NCBI GenBank assembly: GCA_963978895.1
Contig: OZ022242.1
Span: forward strand, 3,097,166 to 3,161,165
Reading direction: 5' to 3'
Source: Erpobdella octoculata
Lineage: Eukaryota > Annelida > Clitellata > Hirudinida > Erpobdellidae
Length of the DNA stretch: 64,000 nucleotides
A model generated the notes under the pieces. It made no database searches. It was given only the letters and a program-made list of their open reading frames with translations, and was not told where the DNA came from. This document shows positions 29,550-39,397 of the stretch, piece after piece. The position numbers were made by a program, and so were the translations under genes. The stretch's first letter is position 1; the number at the start of each line of letters is the position of its first letter.

Positions 29550-30673
29550 ATATATATAAAAATGAATGTTTGTATATATATTAATGTCCTTTAGGCATTG
29601 CTACACCATTCATCCGATCGTAATGAAATTTTCACACAACCTTGAGAGTCAAGGGGAAAGTCAAATAAAAAAAAAATTTGAAATCCGTCACAAAATGAGC
29701 GGAGCGGAGCGGGTGAGCGAGCGGGAACTATATATATATGTATGTGCGTATGTATGTGTGTATGTATGTATGTGTATGTGCATGTATGTGTGTCTGTGTC
29801 TGTGTTTATGTATACATATACTAGCGGAGATACCCGGCGTTGCCCGGGTTTTTAGAGGTTTTTCTAATGTTTGTCTCTTTCTCTCCCGTTTCCTTTCCCA
29901 CCTGCTTTCCCACTCCTGTTCGCTTTCCCGTTTTCGGTCGTTTTCCCGCTGCCGGTCGCTTTTCCGCTGCCTGTCGCTTTCCCGCTCCCGGTCGCTTTCC
30001 CGCTCCCGGTCGCTTTCCCGCTCCCGGTCGCTTTCCCGCTCCCGGTCGTTTTCCCGTTCCCGGTCGCTGTCCCGTTCCCGCTCACGTTTGCTCTCCCATT
30101 CCCGCTCACGCTTGCTTTTCCGTTCCCGCTCGCTGTCCGTTCCGGGTCGCTTTCCCGTTTCTATAATAGACAAACTAACCCACAAACATTCATATATATA
30201 TATATATATATAGTCTTAGCAAATCTATTTTACGTTTTATAGGCTAACAAAAGTTATGAAAGAATGTAAAAGAGAAAATGAGCGTGAACGGGAACGGGAG
30301 AGCAACCGTGACCGGGAATGGGAGAGCATGCATGACCGGGAACGGGAGAGCAAGCGTGAGCGGGAACGGGAAAGCGACCGGGAACGGGAAAGCGACCGGG
30401 AACGGGAAAGCGACCGGGAACGGGAAAGCGACCGGGAACGCGGAAAGCGACTGGAATCGGGAGAGCAAGCATGGAAGGAAACGCGAGCAAGAGAGAAAAT
30501 CGATAACAAAACTTTTGAGCGGGAAAGCGACCGGGAGCTGGAAAACGACCGAGAGCGGAAAAGCGACCGGGAACGCGACGAAAACGGGAAAGTGGAGAAG
30601 GAAACGGGAGCGAGAGAGACAAACATTAGAAAAACTTCTAAAAACCCCGGGCAACGCCGGGTAACCCCGCTAG
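29547..30673 (+). mobile_element. non-autonomous Helitron (outer copy)
   Basis: 5' end TCTATATATATAAAAATGAA at 29547 after an A; 3' end CCCCGGGCAACGCCGGG hairpin, then CTAG at 30670-30673 followed by T. These are the Helitron signatures (5' TC, 3' hairpin plus CTRR, insertion between A and T, no duplication). The body contains GAGCGGAGCGG words and an 18-base minisatellite GGGAACGGGAAAGCGACC. No Rep/helicase coding, so it depends on an autonomous partner. The PCCGGG-type long frames are repeat artefacts. Confidence 0.85.
29821..30213 (-). mobile_element. inverted Helitron nested in the outer Helitron
   Basis: Starts at CTAGCGGAGATACCCGGCG (reverse of the 3' hairpin end, preceded by A) and ends in a TATATAG edge that approximates the reversed 5' end, followed by T. 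With the outer copy's 3' half it forms an imperfect inverted repeat of about 350 bases per arm. Confidence 0.75.
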
Positions 30674-30679
30674 TATATA

Positions 30680-31970
30680 ATAAAATATATATATATGCGT
30701 GACAGCAGTTTTCAAACTTTTTTTAAAGCTGACTCTTTAAAGGCGTGTTTACCTGGAATGGCAACGCATAGCACACTGCAGAAGTTGAATCTTTACAAAA
30801 CAGTTCATCAAATAGCAATTTGATTTTTCAGTATTAGGATTGAATTCAATTATAAGCTCTACTGTCAAGTGCGTAAATATTGTTTAAACACTCAAAAATC
30901 AATCAGTCAAAGGTATTTTTATAGCGCTCTTTACGACGAGGCGTGTAAAAGCGATTGTTTGTCTTAATACATATTCTCTTTTTTTTATATAAAATCACAA
31001 TTATGCAATTGCTCTTTATGTCTACTGCAGTTTTTACACTGTACATTAAAGTGTTATTTTAGCCTCTTGGAGCTCCACAATGAGACAGCTATGAACAAAT
31101 AATTTAGTGCTCTTAAATTTATTCTTTCAGTGTAAGAATAAGGTAACCCGTTTTGTAAGATCTAATTTATTTTGTACTATTTAAGTTGTGCATATACAAA
31201 TTATTTTTATATAACTCTATAATAAAGAATTTGTTCCTTATGTATCTTCAATAACTTAGTTTCTAATAAGTTTCTTCAGTATGTACACAGTCGACAATTG
31301 CAGGACTTTAAATCGACGCATAATCGTATTTTAAGAGCACTCAGTATTTTCTAGAATTTTACTTTTTGTAAAAAAACATCTACGATTAAACATCGTAACC
31401 ATTACTAAACATATTTAAATCTTATATATTTAAACCAATTTTTGTAACACCACGGCATTGGTTTTTTTATATAAATTCAATAGATATATTTGTCATAGAA
31501 TAAAGTTTAAGTTTCAACAATTTCTACATCACCTTAACTGCAATAAAAAAATACAGTTATCACTTACTTTCACACAATAATTTATCCAGGAATAAGGTCA
31601 AAATTGCAACTATACAATATTTATTAACAACAAACATTGAACTTTTCAGATATTATTTCTAAACGTTATTTTTTATAATTTTACAATTAACTGAAAGTTA
31701 TGCTTTGAGTCAGTTTAAGTAGTTTAAAAATCGTGTGCTGGCACATTAACTGTAAACGTAGACGAATATGCTTTCTAGCGATTCGTTACGTTAAAACTTG
31801 AAGTTATTTATTATTTATAGCACAATACTTCTTGAATTATAATTCCGGCTTAGTAATTCTTTCGCGCTTGATTCTGACAACTCTTTTGATTCAGATATAT
31901 ATGTATATATACAAACAGTGATATTCAAGTAACACTAACTGAAATCGGAAAATAATAGAAAAATAATGGT
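30680..31970. other. AT-rich DNA, no gene seen
   Basis: No open frame of note and no recognised repeat. Possibly old transposon remnants. Confidence 0.4.
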
Positions 31971-31976
31971 AATAGT

Positions 31977-34850
31977 CAGAGGCGTATTTACCAAAACTGT
32001 GACCCTAGGCGCACGACCAATTTGGGGCCCTCTCGCCTATAAGGCGATCAATGATCATAATACAACAATAGTTAGAACACTCATACTCATGTATTATTTA
32101 ACATGCATACTACAGTTATAGATACTAGTTAGAAATTACAATTGTCAGTTTATTACAATTATATAACTTTTTTCCTGCTCTTCAATTTCGCGAAAGAGTC
32201 AATGTGCGCATTGAAATCGTATTCTAATGTCTCATTTGATTCAATGCATAAAATAGACAAATCTTGCAGCTTACATTGGCTGATGGAATTCCGCAAGTAA
32301 TTCTTGATCCTTTTCAACACAGAAAATGACCGTTCTCCAGTTGCGTTTGATATAGGAATGGTGAGAAAGATTCTTAGAAGGGTTTCCACATTGGGAAATG
32401 TACATTGTAGTCTACCCACTACTATAAGCTGGTACATCTCTACCGCAGATTTTGCGCCTTCTTCTTTAGCGAAATGCAAAAACTGTTTGATTTCATCGCC
32501 AGTGGTATCAGAATTAACATCGTTTTTGTATTCTTCGATCAAGGCCGAGATCTTTGTGTTCATGTCATCTACCTTGTCATTGAAAAATAGACTGAACAAA
32601 TCATGTATACCTTTGTATGCTTCGATTCTGTGATCAAGTTCCGTGATAAATTTATCAGAAATGGCGTTTACTGTGTTAACAATAAAATTATCACGACCAG
32701 TTAAAATAACTTCCGCTTCATTGCTTTCATCAGAAAACGGTTTTCGCTTTTTTTTGCGGCTCACTTCATCTTGATATTTACAGTCTTTCAGATCCTCGTT
32801 AATAAGCCATGCTGCTCGTCCTTCAATACGAGTGAAATCGTTTCGGACTTCATTGTTAATAAAAAGCTTCAGTGATTCTAGAAGATTTACAACAGCATCA
32901 AGATTTAAATTTGAATTTTGCAGGGATTGGCTGGTTGCATTCATCCGCTGTAAAATTGTATCCCAAAGAACAGTCATCAATGCAGTTTCAAAAAGATCCA
33001 TTTTATTAGCAAGAGCATTAGCCTCATTTCTTACAGACGCCTTCTGATCACGATCTTCGGCTGCTTGAAGAAGAGCTTCCTGAATACCAATGTAGTTCTG
33101 ATGCAATGCAAACACTGCATCCGCTCTAGCTGACCACCTTGTGTCCGATACTTTCTTTATGGTGCATCCATTTTTGACTAGATGACTTTTAAGTATGTTC
33201 CACCTGTGTGTGGATGCTGAGAACCACACATAAACGTTTTGAATAAAGTCAAAGTATGATACTGCTGAAAGCGACGATTCTGCAGCCGAATTACCAACTA
33301 GATTTAAGCTATGGCTAGAGCAGGGAATGTAAACTGCATTGGGACTGTGTGCCTTGATTCGAGCCTGCAAGCCAGAGTATCTGCCAGACATGTTAGAAGC
33401 ATTGTCGTAACTCTGTCCCCTGCATTTTGTGATATCTAACTCCCATTTCTTCAAAACGTCTAGTATCACTTGCTCCATATTTTGAGCGTTATGAGCATAG
33501 ATGTCAACAAAAGTTAAACATCGTTTTTTAGTTTTACCATCAATGAGAACATATCTGAGTATCACAGTTAACTGGTCCACGTGGCTAACATCAGGTGTTG
33601 AATCAACAATCAAAGAAAAATATATCATTTTCTTTACTTCTGAAATAAACTGATCTCTGACAGCATTGCCCATTATTTTAATAAATTCGTCACAAGTAGC
33701 ATGTGACAAATAACTAATAGAACCACTTCCCTTGTTACCGTACCGCGCAATATGATTTGCTAAGAAAGGGTCAAATTTTGACAAATAATTCAAGCAACTA
33801 GTAAAGTTACCGTCATTGTTGTCATGACCACGAAAAGCCAAGCCTTGAGAGGAAAGAAACTGTACAGTTGCTACAATCCTTCGTAGAACTTCTCTCCAGT
33901 ATTGCCTTTCATCATCTGACTGTTTCGCCATTTGTTCGTCAATACGCCCTTTTGCGTTTAGGCGTTTAGCAAAAGTGCACATTGCTTGAACATGGCCATA
34001 CGAATTTTCATGTTCAGAAATTTTCGCGGCAATATTTTTCCAATCTGAACACCCATTTGTTGAAAATTGACTAGCTTTATTTGGAAACAGTTTGCATACA
34101 TAACAATACACATTTCCACTAGTTTCACTGAACACTAACCATTCACGTCTTTCTTTTTGGCCATACGCCTTGGTCAAGTAAAAGTTATGTTCAGACATAT
34201 GACGAAAATATTGTCTGCCACGATCTGTCATCAACATGCTAGCTCGTGAAAAGTCGCCAACATTTTTTGGTTTGAAATCCAAAACATAATTACGCATGGT
34301 TTCTGTCAAATTCGCTGGCCACATAGCAATATCTGTCAAAATTTCACTACAGTTGTTATCATCAACAGTTTCATTACTCGCGACCTCCGGTATAGAACCT
34401 TCAGCCGGCGGTTCAGGTTCTGGCAATTCTGTTGGATAGGACTCAGAATCCATACTGGCTGGACTTTGATCATTAGCTGTTATTTCTGTTTGAGTAGTTT
34501 CTGATGATGGGATTACCGGTCGTTTCGCTAAAAATGTCAACAAAGCGCCTTCGTTTTTCGCATCTTCTGCTTTTCTTTTCTTTTGAATATCACGTTTTTT
34601 TGCACCTGAGGGATATTGTCTCATAGACATTGTTTTAATGAAACGATTGTGTCGCAATCAGAATCAGCTACAACAGAAAGGAAAAATGATCATTTATCCA
34701 CACAAAGCGTAGATGGTAGAAAGAACAAAATTATTAAAATAGTGTAATAAACTGGCAATTAACAATTAGTTATTGCAAAAAATTAAAATTTGAATTGAAA
34801 TTTTTAATTAAAATCTGTGACGTAAGATGCGCCAATAGTGTTCGAATTTT
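31977..34850 (-). mobile_element. hAT transposon carrying a transposase
   Basis: The left terminus CAGAGGCGTATTTACC at 31977 is related to the CAGTGGCGTACC end of the hAT at 44153. The transposase lies just inside it with its stop about 180 bases away. A matching right terminus was not found, so the right edge is approximate and may be lost. Confidence 0.6.
32159..34657 (-). CDS. hAT-family transposase (TTF zinc finger, ZMYM1-like)
   Basis: 832 codons without a break. Order of domains: a charged start with a basic segment; a TTF-type zinc finger at about residues 180-235 (VYCYVCKLFPNK ... Cys ... HENSYGHVQAM); an RNase H-like core with SLIVDSTPDVSHVDQL (first Asp), GQSYDNASNMSGRYSG (second Asp) and a CSSHSLNLV block; a helical middle; and the hAT dimerisation region near the end (ISNATGERSFSVLKRIKNYL). 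Length and order fit animal hAT transposases, which are also related to zinc-finger MYM-type proteins. It would bind element ends and catalyse cut-and-paste transposition in the nucleus. The intact frame suggests a young copy; domestication cannot be excluded because the right terminus is not seen. Confidence 0.92.
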   Translation of the reverse strand: MRHNRFIKTMSMRQYPSGAKKRDIQKKRKAEDAKNEGALLTFLAKRPVIPSSETTQTEITANDQSPASMDSESYPTELPEPEPPAEGSIPEVASNETVDDNNCSEILTDIAMWPANLTETMRNYVLDFKPKNVGDFSRASMLMTDRGRQYFRHMSEHNFYLTKAYGQKERREWLVFSETSGNVYCYVCKLFPNKASQFSTNGCSDWKNIAAKISEHENSYGHVQAMCTFAKRLNAKGRIDEQMAKQSDDERQYWREVLRRIVATVQFLSSQGLAFRGHDNNDGNFTSCLNYLSKFDPFLANHIARYGNKGSGSISYLSHATCDEFIKIMGNAVRDQFISEVKKMIYFSLIVDSTPDVSHVDQLTVILRYVLIDGKTKKRCLTFVDIYAHNAQNMEQVILDVLKKWELDITKCRGQSYDNASNMSGRYSGLQARIKAHSPNAVYIPCSSHSLNLVGNSAAESSLSAVSYFDFIQNVYVWFSASTHRWNILKSHLVKNGCTIKKVSDTRWSARADAVFALHQNYIGIQEALLQAAEDRDQKASVRNEANALANKMDLFETALMTVLWDTILQRMNATSQSLQNSNLNLDAVVNLLESLKLFINNEVRNDFTRIEGRAAWLINEDLKDCKYQDEVSRKKKRKPFSDESNEAEVILTGRDNFIVNTVNAISDKFITELDHRIEAYKGIHDLFSLFFNDKVDDMNTKISALIEEYKNDVNSDTTGDEIKQFLHFAKEEGAKSAVEMYQLIVVGRLQCTFPNVETLLRIFLTIPISNATGERSFSVLKRIKNYLRNSISQCKLQDLSILCIESNETLEYDFNAHIDSFAKLKSRKKVI

Positions 34851-34859
34851 ACTACAATT

Positions 34860-35159
34860 CAAAAGCAATCTAGGCACGGAAGTTCTGTTGAGGAAGAACT
34901 TTATGCTTATCATGGGGCTTCAAAAAGATTAGCTGCTAATTAAACTGGATTAAGTTTCTGGACAGCCTCAGAGACAGTGTATCCTCTAATAGCGGTCTTC
35001 GCTAAAGACCTTATCTCTGCACCTGCTTCAGAAGCATATGTGGAGCGCATCTTCTCGGTTTGCAGTGATATGACTGCAGGAAAAAAAAACAGGCTCTCCA
35101 AGAATCTAGAAACTTGTGTTTTTTTAAATGAACTCGAAGTTTTACCATTTTGTAAATAA
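34860..35159 (+). pseudogene. hAT transposase carboxy-terminal fragment
   Basis: Encodes APASEAYVERIFSVCSDMTA, then GKKNRLSKNLETCVFLNE, the conserved hAT dimerisation block ending at TAA 35157-35159. The upstream frame is broken. It belongs to a different hAT lineage from the minus-strand transposase next to it. Confidence 0.8.
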
Positions 35160-35199
35160 ATAAATAAAAAAAAATTTTTTTTTGGCTGTGTATAGAATC

Positions 35200-35358
35200 T
35201 ACAGTTAACTGTAACTTTAACTTAAAAATAAATAAGTGTAATAGTAACTGAAAAATGTTTGTGGAAAAATAACTTTAACTGAAACTGAAAAATGTTGTAA
35301 TTTTAACTTTAACTTTAACTGTAACTGTAACTGAAAAGTTGTAACTGAAATATCACTG
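35200..35358. repeat. degenerate (TAACTG/TAACTT) hexamer array
   Basis: Repeated AACTGTAACTTTAACT words, interrupted. Confidence 0.75.
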
Positions 35359-35403
35359 TATACACACACACACACATATATATATATACATATATATATA
35401 TAC

Positions 35404-35480
<77 letters not shown>

Positions 35481-35497
35481 AATACAGATATATATAT

Positions 35498-35529
<32 letters not shown>

Positions 35530-35606
35530 ACAACAAATATATATGTATATATACAAACACACATATATATATATACATATATATACAAAATACAGATATA
35601 TATACA
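35359..35606. repeat. (TA)n/(CA)n microsatellite
   Basis: A CA tract, then a long TA tract with CATATA variants, abutting the 5' LTR. Confidence 0.95.
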
Positions 35607-35616
35607 TATATATTCA

Positions 35617-35740
35617 TGTAATATCGCTGATTTTACAATCGGTTTCCCATTGATAGCGATTAATAGGATTTATTAAGCTTCATTGATTAATTTCCAATAA
35701 ACTGCAAAACCATTCTATTGAGCCCGGTGATATCGTAACA
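35617..35740 (+). repeat. 5' LTR
   Basis: 124 bases, TG...CA bounded, with only a few differences from the 3' copy apart from its 12-base insertion. Confidence 0.85.
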
Positions 35741-35765
35741 TTGGTGTCAGAATTGGGATACAAGA

Positions 35766-36413
35766 ATGGTTTTGAAAACGTTGGATGAACTCTCGATACT
35801 CGAATTGAGGCGGGAACTTAGAAAACGAGAACTCAGTGATAAAGGAAGAAAGTCTGAGCTCGTGGATCGCCTCCGGACGTCATTGGAAGACAATTGGTTT
35901 GATCCGGAAGAGTATGAGTTCGAAGCAGAAAATGAATTGTTGAAGGCTCTGAATAAAATGGCGGAGGAAAACAGAGCAGCACACAGAGCAGCACAGCAAG
36001 AAAGGAAGAAATTTCTTGAACTCCTCAATGGTGACACAAACAATTGCGGAAACAAAAAAGACGGTCAAGATGAACCATGCAAGAATGTACAAGATGAACC
36101 ATGCAAGGATGGTCATGGTGATGAGCCTTGCAAAGATGTGCAAGATGAACCATGCAAAGATGTTCAAGATGAACCATGCAAAGATGTTCAAGATGAACCA
36201 TGCAGGGATGGTCATGATGATGAGCCTGTCAAAGACGGTCATGATGATGTGCCTGTCAAAGACGGTCATGATAATCAACCTTGCAAAGATGCTCAAGATG
36301 AACCATGCAAAGATGGTGACAGTGATACAGTCGGTTTGGACGTCGAAAACAAAACTAAAGAAAATGAGAAGAATGTTGAAAACGAAATGCAAAACGATGA
36401 GGATGAAAAGTGA
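35766..36413 (+). CDS. SAP-domain protein with Cys-containing acidic repeats (LTR-element ORF)
   Basis: 215 codons. Residues about 6-40 (LDELSILELRRELRKRELSD, then GRKSELVDRLRTSL) match the SAP motif, a helix-turn-helix that binds DNA or chromatin. Residues about 98-180 are around nine copies of a 8-11 residue repeat based on DEPCKDVQ / DEPCKDGHD. The repeat at DNA level is 24 or 33 bases. It ends NEDEK then TGA; in the next frame an acidic Asp/Asn tract continues into the duplicated block downstream. The start ATG lies 25 bases after the LTR, just past the primer site, where gag would begin. Role unknown; it may act as a chromatin-tethering or packaging-like factor, but that is inference. 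Confidence 0.75.
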   Translation: MVLKTLDELSILELRRELRKRELSDKGRKSELVDRLRTSLEDNWFDPEEYEFEAENELLKALNKMAEENRAAHRAAQQERKKFLELLNGDTNNCGNKKDGQDEPCKNVQDEPCKDGHGDEPCKDVQDEPCKDVQDEPCKDVQDEPCRDGHDDEPVKDGHDDVPVKDGHDNQPCKDAQDEPCKDGDSDTVGLDVENKTKENEKNVENEMQNDEDEK

Positions 36414-36697
36414 CGATGATGATAATAATAATGGCAATAACAACTAAGGCTTTTACCCATACAGCGACGGTTCTGAAACGGAAGCCTCCATAACAGACGA
36501 CGGCACCGAATATTCAGGGTCAGATTTTAGTGACGAATCTGACTCGGGTGAAAGTGACGATGATGATAATAATAATGGCAATAACAACTAAGGCTTTTAC
36601 CCATACAGCGACGGTTCTGAAACGGAAGCCTCCATAACAGACGACGGCACCGAATATTCAGGGTCAGATTTTAGTGACGAATCTGACTCGGATGAAG
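36410..36697 (+). repeat. in-frame tandem duplication of 144 bases
   Basis: Two copies starting at about 36410 and 36554 encode GFYPYSDGSETEASITDDG and then YSGSDFSDESDS. Each is preceded by a TAA (36445-36447 and 36589-36591) in the same frame, so the duplicated block carries a stop with it. Confidence 0.9.
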
Positions 36698-36729
36698 CAA
36701 CCGAGGATTTAGAAACGGAAAAAACTCCA

Positions 36730-37476
36730 ATGGAGAAATACATCAAAGTTAACTTGACAAAAAAAGAAGACACTGATTTGAAAGACGATGGCGATGATTT
36801 GAAGAAAGATCCGCTGGACGATACGAAAGTTGACACCGACGAAAGAGTCGAGTGGGAATGTGAAAAGAAAACGTTCGATTGTAGCTTGGAAGAAAACAAA
36901 CATGATGGCGATAAACTTCACCAAAACAACAATAGCAATGCAGCAAGCAAAAACTCTGAAAAAGATGAACCAAGAACAGAGAGCGGTACCGAGGGTTCTA
37001 AATCCACAGAGGATTCTAGATCAGATAGACTAAAAGTCTTGGTAAAATCAAAGAACAGTTTGATGAAGGGATTTATTGGATTTATGGAACATGTTTTCAA
37101 AAAACCTTTTGAAGAGTTTCTTGAGAAAGATCTAAAAGATGTGAAGGAAGAAGAAAAAGCAGACAATTCCGATAAACCGTGCAAAGACATCTTTGCACGG
37201 TTTATCGGAATTTATCAGGACGAAGCATGCAAAAAAAGCTGTGATGAACCGTGCAGAAATGGCGACGATGAGCCAAAGAAAGACTCTGTTGATGAGCCAA
37301 AGAAAGACTCTGTTGATGAGCCAAAGAAGGACTGGAAGAAACTGCATCAAACGGTCAAGAGACTTGACCATGTTGTTTGCGAATTGCGGTCAAAGCCACG
37401 TGTAAAGATCAAGTTATTTTGTGTTTGTGGCCGAGTCACATTTCTCAAAAGCGACTATGCTGTTCGGGACGAATAG
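36730..37476 (+). CDS. second ORF of the LTR element, acidic Cys-repeat protein
   Basis: 248 codons (the frame opens at 36592). Highly charged, ending in DEPKKDSVDEPKKD repeats and a carboxy-terminal VKIKLFCVCGRVTFLKSDYA segment. It contains SDKPCKD and DEPCRNGD units like those of the first ORF, so the two were probably one protein. A perfect 48-base hairpin lies inside it. I do not recognise a family. Confidence 0.6.
   Translation: MEKYIKVNLTKKEDTDLKDDGDDLKKDPLDDTKVDTDERVEWECEKKTFDCSLEENKHDGDKLHQNNNSNAASKNSEKDEPRTESGTEGSKSTEDSRSDRLKVLVKSKNSLMKGFIGFMEHVFKKPFEEFLEKDLKDVKEEEKADNSDKPCKDIFARFIGIYQDEACKKSCDEPCRNGDDEPKKDSVDEPKKDSVDEPKKDWKKLHQTVKRLDHVVCELRSKPRVKIKLFCVCGRVTFLKSDYAVRDE
37165..37212. 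repeat. perfect 48-base inverted repeat inside coding sequence
   Basis: 23-base arms around a CA loop (37188-37189). The right arm is an inverted copy of the segment coding NSDKPCKD, yet the frame stays open through it. Confidence 0.95.
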
Positions 37477-37496
37477 AATTAAGAAGGGGGTATTCC

Positions 37497-37632
37497 TGTA
37501 ATATCGCTGATTTTACGATCGGTTTCCCATTGATGGCGATTAATAGGATTTATTAAGCTTCATTGATTAATTTCCAATAAACTGCAAAACCATTCTATTG
37601 AGCCCGGTATACGATTTGGTGATATCGTAACA
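37497..37632 (+). repeat. 3' LTR
   Basis: 136 bases. It carries an extra TATACGATTTGG before the shared end GTGATATCGTAACA. Confidence 0.85.
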
Positions 37633-37943
37633 ATATAAACAAACGCATATATACATATACACAAATTAACATAATAAGAGATAATAAAATAAGCTATTTA
37701 CACGAATATACGTAAGATAGGGATGTCACGGGTACCCGAACCCGAGTTCGGTACTACCCGGTCTTTTTCTGATACCCGAACGCGAACCCGAAAGTGTGAA
37801 AATTTGATACCCGAACCCGAAAATTTATAAGCCTATTATCCGAACTCGGAGTTGTAAACAAATAAATTTTTTTAGTAAATAAATATTTATTCCAGTTTTA
37901 AAAATAGCAACACAAACAGAGTTTTCATAACTTTTCTAGTTTA

Positions 37944-38885
37944 TTAAAAATGAAATAGTATTAGGAACCGATTTCCGAAGTTGTACTTCATAAACAACAG
38001 TTTTTCTGCTGTTTTGCTTGATAATCGGTTCCTTAGCGGCTCATAAATAATTGCAGCACCACTGAACAACTGTTCCGATGGAACGCTGGTAGCTGGAGCC
38101 GCCAAGTAGCGTTTAGCGATCACCGCTAAATTTGGAAAGTTTGTTCTGTTATTTTTCCACCACAAAAGAGATCTTCGTCTAAAGGGATTCTTTTTTTCTT
38201 CAAAAAATTCTCAATTTCTTACAATTAAAATTAAAATTTTTGCTTAATAGAAGCAATTTAGTTCAAATTATAAAATTTTAAAAAGTGTTGAGGTGTAAAA
38301 GTGAACATATATAAATTACCTCTTCAATTTTTCTAGAACTTGATCCACTGTCGCAACATCTTCCAGCAAAGCCTTAATATGCTCTGTCGCAACAGCAAGA
38401 GTCGAATTTTTGTTAAAAACCTTATTTTTGTACCTCGGGTCAGGCAATGTTGCGACACAATAAATTCTGAAACAACGTTAAAAAAGTTTATGGAATAAAA
38501 ATTGTTTTGCAAGTCCATAACTCAATTGGAAAAGGAAGCCTATATGAGATTTTAAGAATTACGCACTGTTTCTGCTCAAGATGCTCACATCTTTTTTCCA
38601 GCTCCATTTCCAAGCCAGCAATTAATGGACCCATTCGAGAGAGCGTCTTGTTCTCTATAAAATTGTGACGCAGCTAACGAACTCGTGGAATCACATCAGC
38701 CAATGTTGCTTCTGAATGACTCAACTAAAGAAAGTAATATTAATTTAGTTGCATTTACATTAAAAATATGTATATTGTTCGTAAACATAAAAATTCAACT
38801 TACTTGCTCGGTAACAGTCTTAAAGGGTTTCAAAGTAATTATTATCATTGGCAGCAAATTCCAGTTAACTGCAAAATCTTCAAGG
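37944..38885 (-). pseudogene. hAT transposase remnant
   Basis: The minus frame 38165-37944 ends with NLAVIAKRYLAAPATSVPSE then QLFSGAAIIYEPLRNRL, the ZBED-type hAT dimerisation region. Further upstream, 38885-38805 reads AVNWNLLPMIIITLKPFKTV, also typical of hAT. Stops and shifts separate the pieces. Confidence 0.8.
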
Positions 38886-38929
38886 CCTTCATATTTAGTA
38901 GAAAAAGCATATTATACTAATCGCGAGCG

Positions 38930-39088
38930 TAGAAGTTTTGTATTATCACCTTTGCGTAACAAATAACACAAATACCTCATTTTATTAGTGATTGTGTAAG
39001 CTAGACCACTAATCCGTTTGATTATCAAGCCGAACCGAGCCGCGAACGAACTAAAATAATTAAGCCTCCTTCGGTCGAAGAAATGGCG
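38930..39088. repeat. direct repeat flanking the LINE, left copy
   Basis: Contains TTGTATTATCACCTTTGCG ... CCGAACCGAGCCGCGAACGA ... TAAGCCTCCTTCGG. A close copy lies at 43650-43806 and a partial one at 43523-43580, all in the same direction. Confidence 0.85.
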
Positions 39089-39397
39089 GATAGCCATGAC
39101 TCTAAACTTTTTACTTCAGTTATATAACCTTATATTTATTCATTCATATACTCAAAGTTTTTCTGATATAACAAAGACCCTTTGTTATAAAGATAATCTT
39201 GCATTTACGTACGGCCGGCTTTATTTCGGCGCATGTTATCATCGATTTTCTCTTAAATATTAGTCTGAACTATTTGGTTTTCGGTGCGGGTCGACTTGCG
39301 TGCCTGTTTTACTTCAATACCGTCGGTTTTTTCAACGCGTAAACAACTTTTTCACGTTTTTTCCGTCGGTTGATAGTGGTTTGAATTATCGCCCAGC

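Larger units (their letters stand above)
35613..37632 (+). mobile_element. compact LTR retrotransposon with captured SAP-domain coding
   Basis: Two direct repeats, 35617-35740 and 37497-37632, start TGTAATATCG and end ATATCGTAACA. A primer-binding-like stretch TTGGTGTCAGAATTGGGA follows the left one, and a purine run AAGAAGGGGG (37481-37490) precedes the right one. A possible 5-bp duplication ATATA flanks it (low complexity). The interior of about 1.75 kb holds no gag, protease, RT or integrase, so it must be mobilised in trans. The right repeat has a 12-base insertion relative to the left. Confidence 0.85.

Noticed and set aside
29688..30702. Arg/Ser-rich (SR-like) and Pro/Phe-rich proteins
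   Set aside because: Frames of the 18-base minisatellite in Helitrons; the same amino-acid patterns appear in all frames and both strands.
34860..35244. Right end and target duplication of the 32-kb hAT (GTAATAGT near 35237 matches the 8 bases before 31977)
   Set aside because: No inverted terminus precedes the second GTAATAGT, so the match is probably chance.
35217..35617. Tyr/Ile repeat proteins
   Set aside because: (TA)n microsatellite frames; the same holds at 51751-52380 and 53281-53792.
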